A stretch of DNA of 36,333 nt, taken from an uncultured bacterium (lineage in GTDB: Bacteria; Vulcanimicrobiota; Xenobia; Xenobiales; Xenobiaceae). The position numbers and the translations under genes were made by a program. Where the stretch lies: NCBI GenBank assembly GCA_934621605.1, contig CAKTUZ010000026.1, positions 1-36,333 on the forward strand, read 5' to 3'. The notes beneath the pieces were generated by a model. The model was not told the origin of the DNA, ran no database searches, and saw only the letters and a list, made by a program, of their open reading frames with translations. Below, piece by piece: positions 33,250-36,333 of the stretch (positions are counted from its first letter, which is position 1; each line of letters opens with the position of its first letter).

Positions 33250-34722
33250 TTAGGCGATAATGGTATTCTTTTCGATAACCATATTGCCATCGATCCAGCG
33301 AACGACACCAGCGTAAGGTACGCCGTCTTTGTCGAACAGATCTTTGGTCTGGAGGTTCTGGTTAGGCTCGGTGTAGAGAATGCGACCGGCGTCGATCAAG
33401 CGCTTCATATCGTGCTTGAGATTGGTAGCTTCGGGACGGGTAGCATCGCTAGCATACATCTTGTCAGCATCGACAAAAGTATCAACCTTAGCGCCGGAGA
33501 ACATACCGAAGTCGCCATCCAAAGATACGGTCATAGAACGAGCATTTCTCATACCGTAATCAGGAGTCTCATTGATGCTCATACCATCTTGCAAAATGTT
33601 GCGACCTACGAAAGCGTTGCGCAAAATCTCTTGATTCTTGCCACCCATTTGCTCGCGATCGGCTTTGAGCATACAATTGGCCATTTGCTTGTAAGTGAAG
33701 TCACCCTTAGGAGCATCCTTCAAAGTAGCAGCATACAAATTGATGAACTGCTGTCCACAATCTTTGATTGCCTGAGCAGCGGTCATGCCCTCTTCTTCTA
33801 TGCCACGCTTAACCATAACGGTAAAAGCGTCATACATAGCACCGGTATAGACCTGAGACCAGCTGTGCATCTCGGTGCCTAAACCACCTGGCGGAGGATT
33901 CTCGGGTAAAGTTTTGGGATCGACCCATTTGAACTTATTATTGGCATTGCGGATATTGTTGCGGCTGGCGTCACCGGTAGCATGACCGATAACGGTACCT
34001 AACTCTTCACCGGTAAGAGACAAGCTATTGTCTTTGGTGAGGTCGCCGCCGGTTTGCTGAGCTACCAATTCGCAAGTAGCGTCATCTTGAGTAGCCATCA
34101 TGAAGCCGGTCATATCGGCGAAAGATTCGTGGAACCCACCGGGATCGGGACTCCAAGCTTGCAAATATTCGGGGTGCAAACCGTCGAGCATGGCATGACC
34201 GACTTCGTGAGAAACGACTTCGCCAGACTGACCGGAATAAACCATTTCGTTGGTCGCGGGATCGACAGCGTGGAAGAAGTTCACGGAAATGTCTCTGCGG
34301 GAATAGTAAGCGTTAAGCATTTCGCCGCCATCGGGAACGATCTTCATTTTGTCGGTAGGGCCGGCCCAAGGAATCTTCTCGCCGTAAGCATCTTGGAACA
34401 TCTGCAAAGTATTATTTACAGTAGCAAATACGTGGGCAGAAGTGAATTCTTTAGGCTTGTCTTTCTGATCGTAAACGAAAGTGCCCTCATCGTTGGCCTT
34501 CAAGCTACCACTCAATTTGGTGCGCTCAGTGGAAATGGTACTTCCCTTTAAGCCTTTGCCGATAGTTACGCCGTCAACTTCGGTAGTACCAGCGGATTTT
34601 ACCAACTGGTCCTGAGAGTTGTAAGAAAACTCAATACTTTCGGCACTCTGAGCTGCAGGCTTACTGAAAATGCCCTGAGCACTGTAATTGTTGTAGTTGG
34701 GGGTACCGATTGAACCTATCAT
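33250..34722 (-). CDS. M4-type (thermolysin-like) metalloprotease, no signal peptide
   Basis: 490 aa zinc peptidase. HEVGH (residues 172-176) gives two zinc-binding histidines and the catalytic Glu173. The third ligand is Glu199 in GGFHESFADMTG, the M4 NEAxSDxxG-like element. A later GTEMHSWSQVYTGAMYDAF probably supplies the transition-state histidine. The usual Sec signal and FTP/PepSY propeptide of M4 enzymes are absent; residues 1-110 are Asn/Ser/Thr/Gln-rich instead. It may act in the cytoplasm or leave by a non-Sec route. GGAGG lies about 15 nt before ATG 34722. It is a single gene between terminators. Confidence 0.85.
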   Translation of the reverse strand: MIGSIGTPNYNNYSAQGIFSKPAAQSAESIEFSYNSQDQLVKSAGTTEVDGVTIGKGLKGSTISTERTKLSGSLKANDEGTFVYDQKDKPKEFTSAHVFATVNNTLQMFQDAYGEKIPWAGPTDKMKIVPDGGEMLNAYYSRRDISVNFFHAVDPATNEMVYSGQSGEVVSHEVGHAMLDGLHPEYLQAWSPDPGGFHESFADMTGFMMATQDDATCELVAQQTGGDLTKDNSLSLTGEELGTVIGHATGDASRNNIRNANNKFKWVDPKTLPENPPPGGLGTEMHSWSQVYTGAMYDAFTVMVKRGIEEEGMTAAQAIKDCGQQFINLYAATLKDAPKGDFTYKQMANCMLKADREQMGGKNQEILRNAFVGRNILQDGMSINETPDYGMRNARSMTVSLDGDFGMFSGAKVDTFVDADKMYASDATRPEATNLKHDMKRLIDAGRILYTEPNQNLQTKDLFDKDGVPYAGVVRWIDGNMVIEKNTIIA

Positions 34723-34865
34723 ATCTAGTACTTGAAACCTCCACGTCTTTTATGGCGAGGATCTGATGAATCAAAAACCTTCTCCGTCATTTTACCTAAA
34801 CAACAGATAAAAACTGTTGCTTTATTTTGAACAAAAGAGCAAAATGGGCCATAAAATAGAAAAAT

Positions 34866-34898
34866 CTGGGTCTTCCTGTTTTTTTCAGCAAGGCCCAG
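34866..34898 (-). terminator. Terminator of the aldolase gene
   Basis: On the minus strand two 13-nt arms, CTGGGCCTTGCTG and CAGGAAGACCCAG, pair at 11 of 13 positions around a run of A and are followed by ATTTTTC. The rest of 34723-34968 shows no gene. Confidence 0.7.
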
Positions 34899-34968
34899 GC
34901 TTTCAACACAAGTCCTCTCCTCCCTCTTTAGAGGAAATTGAGAACCTTTAAGCGGACTGACTTATCAA

Positions 34969-36045
34969 TTAGGCGATAGTAATATCGTGGTTGAGATAGA
35001 CGTCCTGAATGGCATGAATGAGACGAGCGCCCTCTTCCATAGGACGCTGGAAAGCTTTACGTCCGCAAATCAGACCGATACCGCCGGCGCGCTTGTTAAT
35101 AACAGCAGTTCTGACAGCATCAGCCAAGTCGTTGGAGCCAGAAGGCCCGCCGGAGTTAATCAAGCCCATGCGACCCATGTAGCAATTGGCTACCTGATAG
35201 CGGCAGAGATCGATAGGATGATCGCTGCTCAACTCGGTATACATGCGCTCATCTTTCTTGCAGAAACCGATCTTCTTGAAAGCGCCATTTACAGTGGGCA
35301 ACTTCTGCTTAATAATGTCGGCTTCAATGGTTACGCCAAGGTGGTTGGCCTGGCTGGTCAAATCGGCGGCGGTGTGATAATCTACGCCATCAACCTTAAA
35401 AGCGTCGTTGCGGGCATAGCACCACAAAATAGTAGCCATACCGAGCTCATGAGCTTCGTGGAAAGCCTGAGCGATTTCGACGATCTGACGGCGAGAATCT
35501 TCGCTACCGAAGTAAATGGTAGCGCCAACAGCGATAGCGCCCATATCCCAAGCTTCACGCACAGTTCCGAAAAGGATCTGCTTAAAAGAGTTAGGATAAG
35601 TGAGCAACTCGTTGTGGTTAAGCTTGACAACGAAAGGAATTTTGTGAGCGTACTTACGAGCTACGGAGCCCAAGACGCCGAAAGTAGAAGCAACAGCGTT
35701 GCATCCGCCTTCGATAGCCAACTTAACAATATTTTCCGGATCGAAGTAAGCAGGATTGGGAGCAAAAGAAGCGCCAGCGCTGTGCTCGATGCCTTGGTCG
35801 ATAGGCAAAATGGACAGATAGCCGGTATTAGCTAAACGACCAGTACCAAATAATTGCTGCAAACTGCGCAACACTTGGGGCTTGCGGTCAGAGTCGCAAT
35901 AAATGCGGTTGACCACATCTCCGCCGGGAAGGTGGAGTACTTTTTTATCGATAGTTTTGCACTCGTGCTGGAGCAAAGACTCAGCTTCGCTACCCAAAAG
36001 CTCTTCAATTACGGAAGTCTTCGTTGTGTCGACGTTCAATAACAT
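34969..36045 (-). CDS. fbaB: Class I fructose-bisphosphate aldolase (DhnA/FbaB type)
   Basis: 358 aa cytoplasmic TIM-barrel enzyme cleaving fructose 1,6-bisphosphate to dihydroxyacetone phosphate and glyceraldehyde 3-phosphate. Motifs: LSILPIDQGIEH (near 78), GGCNAVASTFGVLG (near 113), FVVKLNHNE (near 138), MATILWCYARN (near 203), and ADIIKQKLP with K246 as the expected Schiff-base lysine. The phosphate-binding end is INSGGPSG and RAGGIGLICGRKAFQRP. The type is the archaeal/FbaB class I family, not the vertebrate form, and is somewhat longer than typical. AAAGGA lies about 15 nt before ATG 36045. It stands alone, with pgi at the other end of the window. Confidence 0.95.
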   Translation of the reverse strand: MLLNVDTTKTSVIEELLGSEAESLLQHECKTIDKKVLHLPGGDVVNRIYCDSDRKPQVLRSLQQLFGTGRLANTGYLSILPIDQGIEHSAGASFAPNPAYFDPENIVKLAIEGGCNAVASTFGVLGSVARKYAHKIPFVVKLNHNELLTYPNSFKQILFGTVREAWDMGAIAVGATIYFGSEDSRRQIVEIAQAFHEAHELGMATILWCYARNDAFKVDGVDYHTAADLTSQANHLGVTIEADIIKQKLPTVNGAFKKIGFCKKDERMYTELSSDHPIDLCRYQVANCYMGRMGLINSGGPSGSNDLADAVRTAVINKRAGGIGLICGRKAFQRPMEEGARLIHAIQDVYLNHDITIA

Positions 36046-36260
36046 GAAAACAAGATATTCCTTTCTAAAAATCGGCTTTTCACTTCGCTTAAAATGGTTA
36101 TTACCTGCTAAATTTTCTAATTAGAGCTGAAGTTTTTGGCGCTTAGATTAAAAGATAAGTCTGAATATGCCTATATATTGTTTTTTTATGCGTACAATTT
36201 TTTATTCGCAAACTTCACCCGTTTGATAACAAACATATATATATTCTCGCGATTGATAGT

Positions 36261-36310
36261 GAACTACCCATCACCTAAAGGTGATGGGCTTCTAAGGAGC
36301 TAACGCTCCT
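36261..36310 (+). mobile_element. Hairpin pair resembling an IS200/IS605-family end
   Basis: GAACTA is followed by a perfect 9-bp hairpin, CCCATCACC (36267-36275) with GGTGATGGG (36280-36288), then GCTTCTA and a second hairpin AGGAGC/GCTCCT (36295-36310). This string resembles subterminal hairpins of IS200/IS605 (TnpB-type) elements, which also form part of TnpB guide RNA. No tnpB lies to the left, so the element either continues beyond the window or is a solo, palindrome-associated remnant. The region 36046-36260 is AT-rich with no gene. Confidence 0.45.
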
Positions 36311-36333
36311 ATTTAAGAAGTTTGATATTTAAG

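Overview
The window is bacterial chromosome with mostly housekeeping genes: about 22 protein genes, four tRNAs, a ribosomal-protein leader, one unassigned structured RNA and a short CRISPR array. Genes are dense, Shine-Dalgarno sites are purine-rich, and many strong hairpin terminators separate short operons on both strands. The organism cannot be named from the sequence. A PASTA-domain Ser/Thr kinase next to rpe, csaB next to a DUF5693-type gene, an L10 leader and a DhnA-type class I aldolase suggest a Firmicutes-like or Melainabacteria-like (Terrabacteria) lineage. Several lipoprotein or Sec signals and many TPR proteins fit that, but this is inference.

Layout. 1-760: a leader-like block, a seven-repeat CRISPR array (36-nt repeats, 30-nt spacers, type II-C-like, crRNAs on the minus strand), a possible anti-repeat with a hairpin, and tRNA-Thr. 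910-6291: pgi, a secreted PsbP/Mog1-like protein, a WYL regulator and a CDF zinc exporter. 6344-8489: L10 leader, rplJ-rplL (detached from rplKA and rpoBC), a Nudix hydrolase and trxA. 8575-8846: a structured RNA with its own promoter, possibly 6S-like. 14051-8928 (minus): an envelope operon with a DUF697-like membrane protein, a DUF5693 protein, CsaB and a small membrane protein. 14228-15241: a small secreted protein and a Gly-Cys-Val tRNA operon. 21304-15295 (minus): PASTA kinase, a second PASTA protein, rpe and a lipoprotein. 21305-22130: a gene-poor stretch with a second copy of the CRISPR leader-like block and several hairpins. 22131-25373: a TPR protein, convergent with pta. 25890-33041: a secreted NHL propeller, then a TPR/Lon-like fusion and a Clp-like AAA+ protein, both apparently catalytically dead, then a secreted six-hairpin glycosidase-like protein. 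36045-33250 (minus): class I fructose-bisphosphate aldolase and an M4-type metalloprotease without a signal peptide. The right edge carries paired hairpins like an IS200/IS605 end.

How the parts relate. pgi, fba, rpe and pta cover sugar breakdown to acetyl phosphate. The CsaB operon and the PASTA proteins point to a regulated cell envelope with pyruvylated polysaccharide. The most unusual items are the paired pseudo-Lon and pseudo-Clp genes (27386-30829), the orphan copy of the CRISPR leader block 21 kb from the array, the anti-repeat-like sequence beside the array, and the 235-nt RNA with two mutually exclusive terminal helices.
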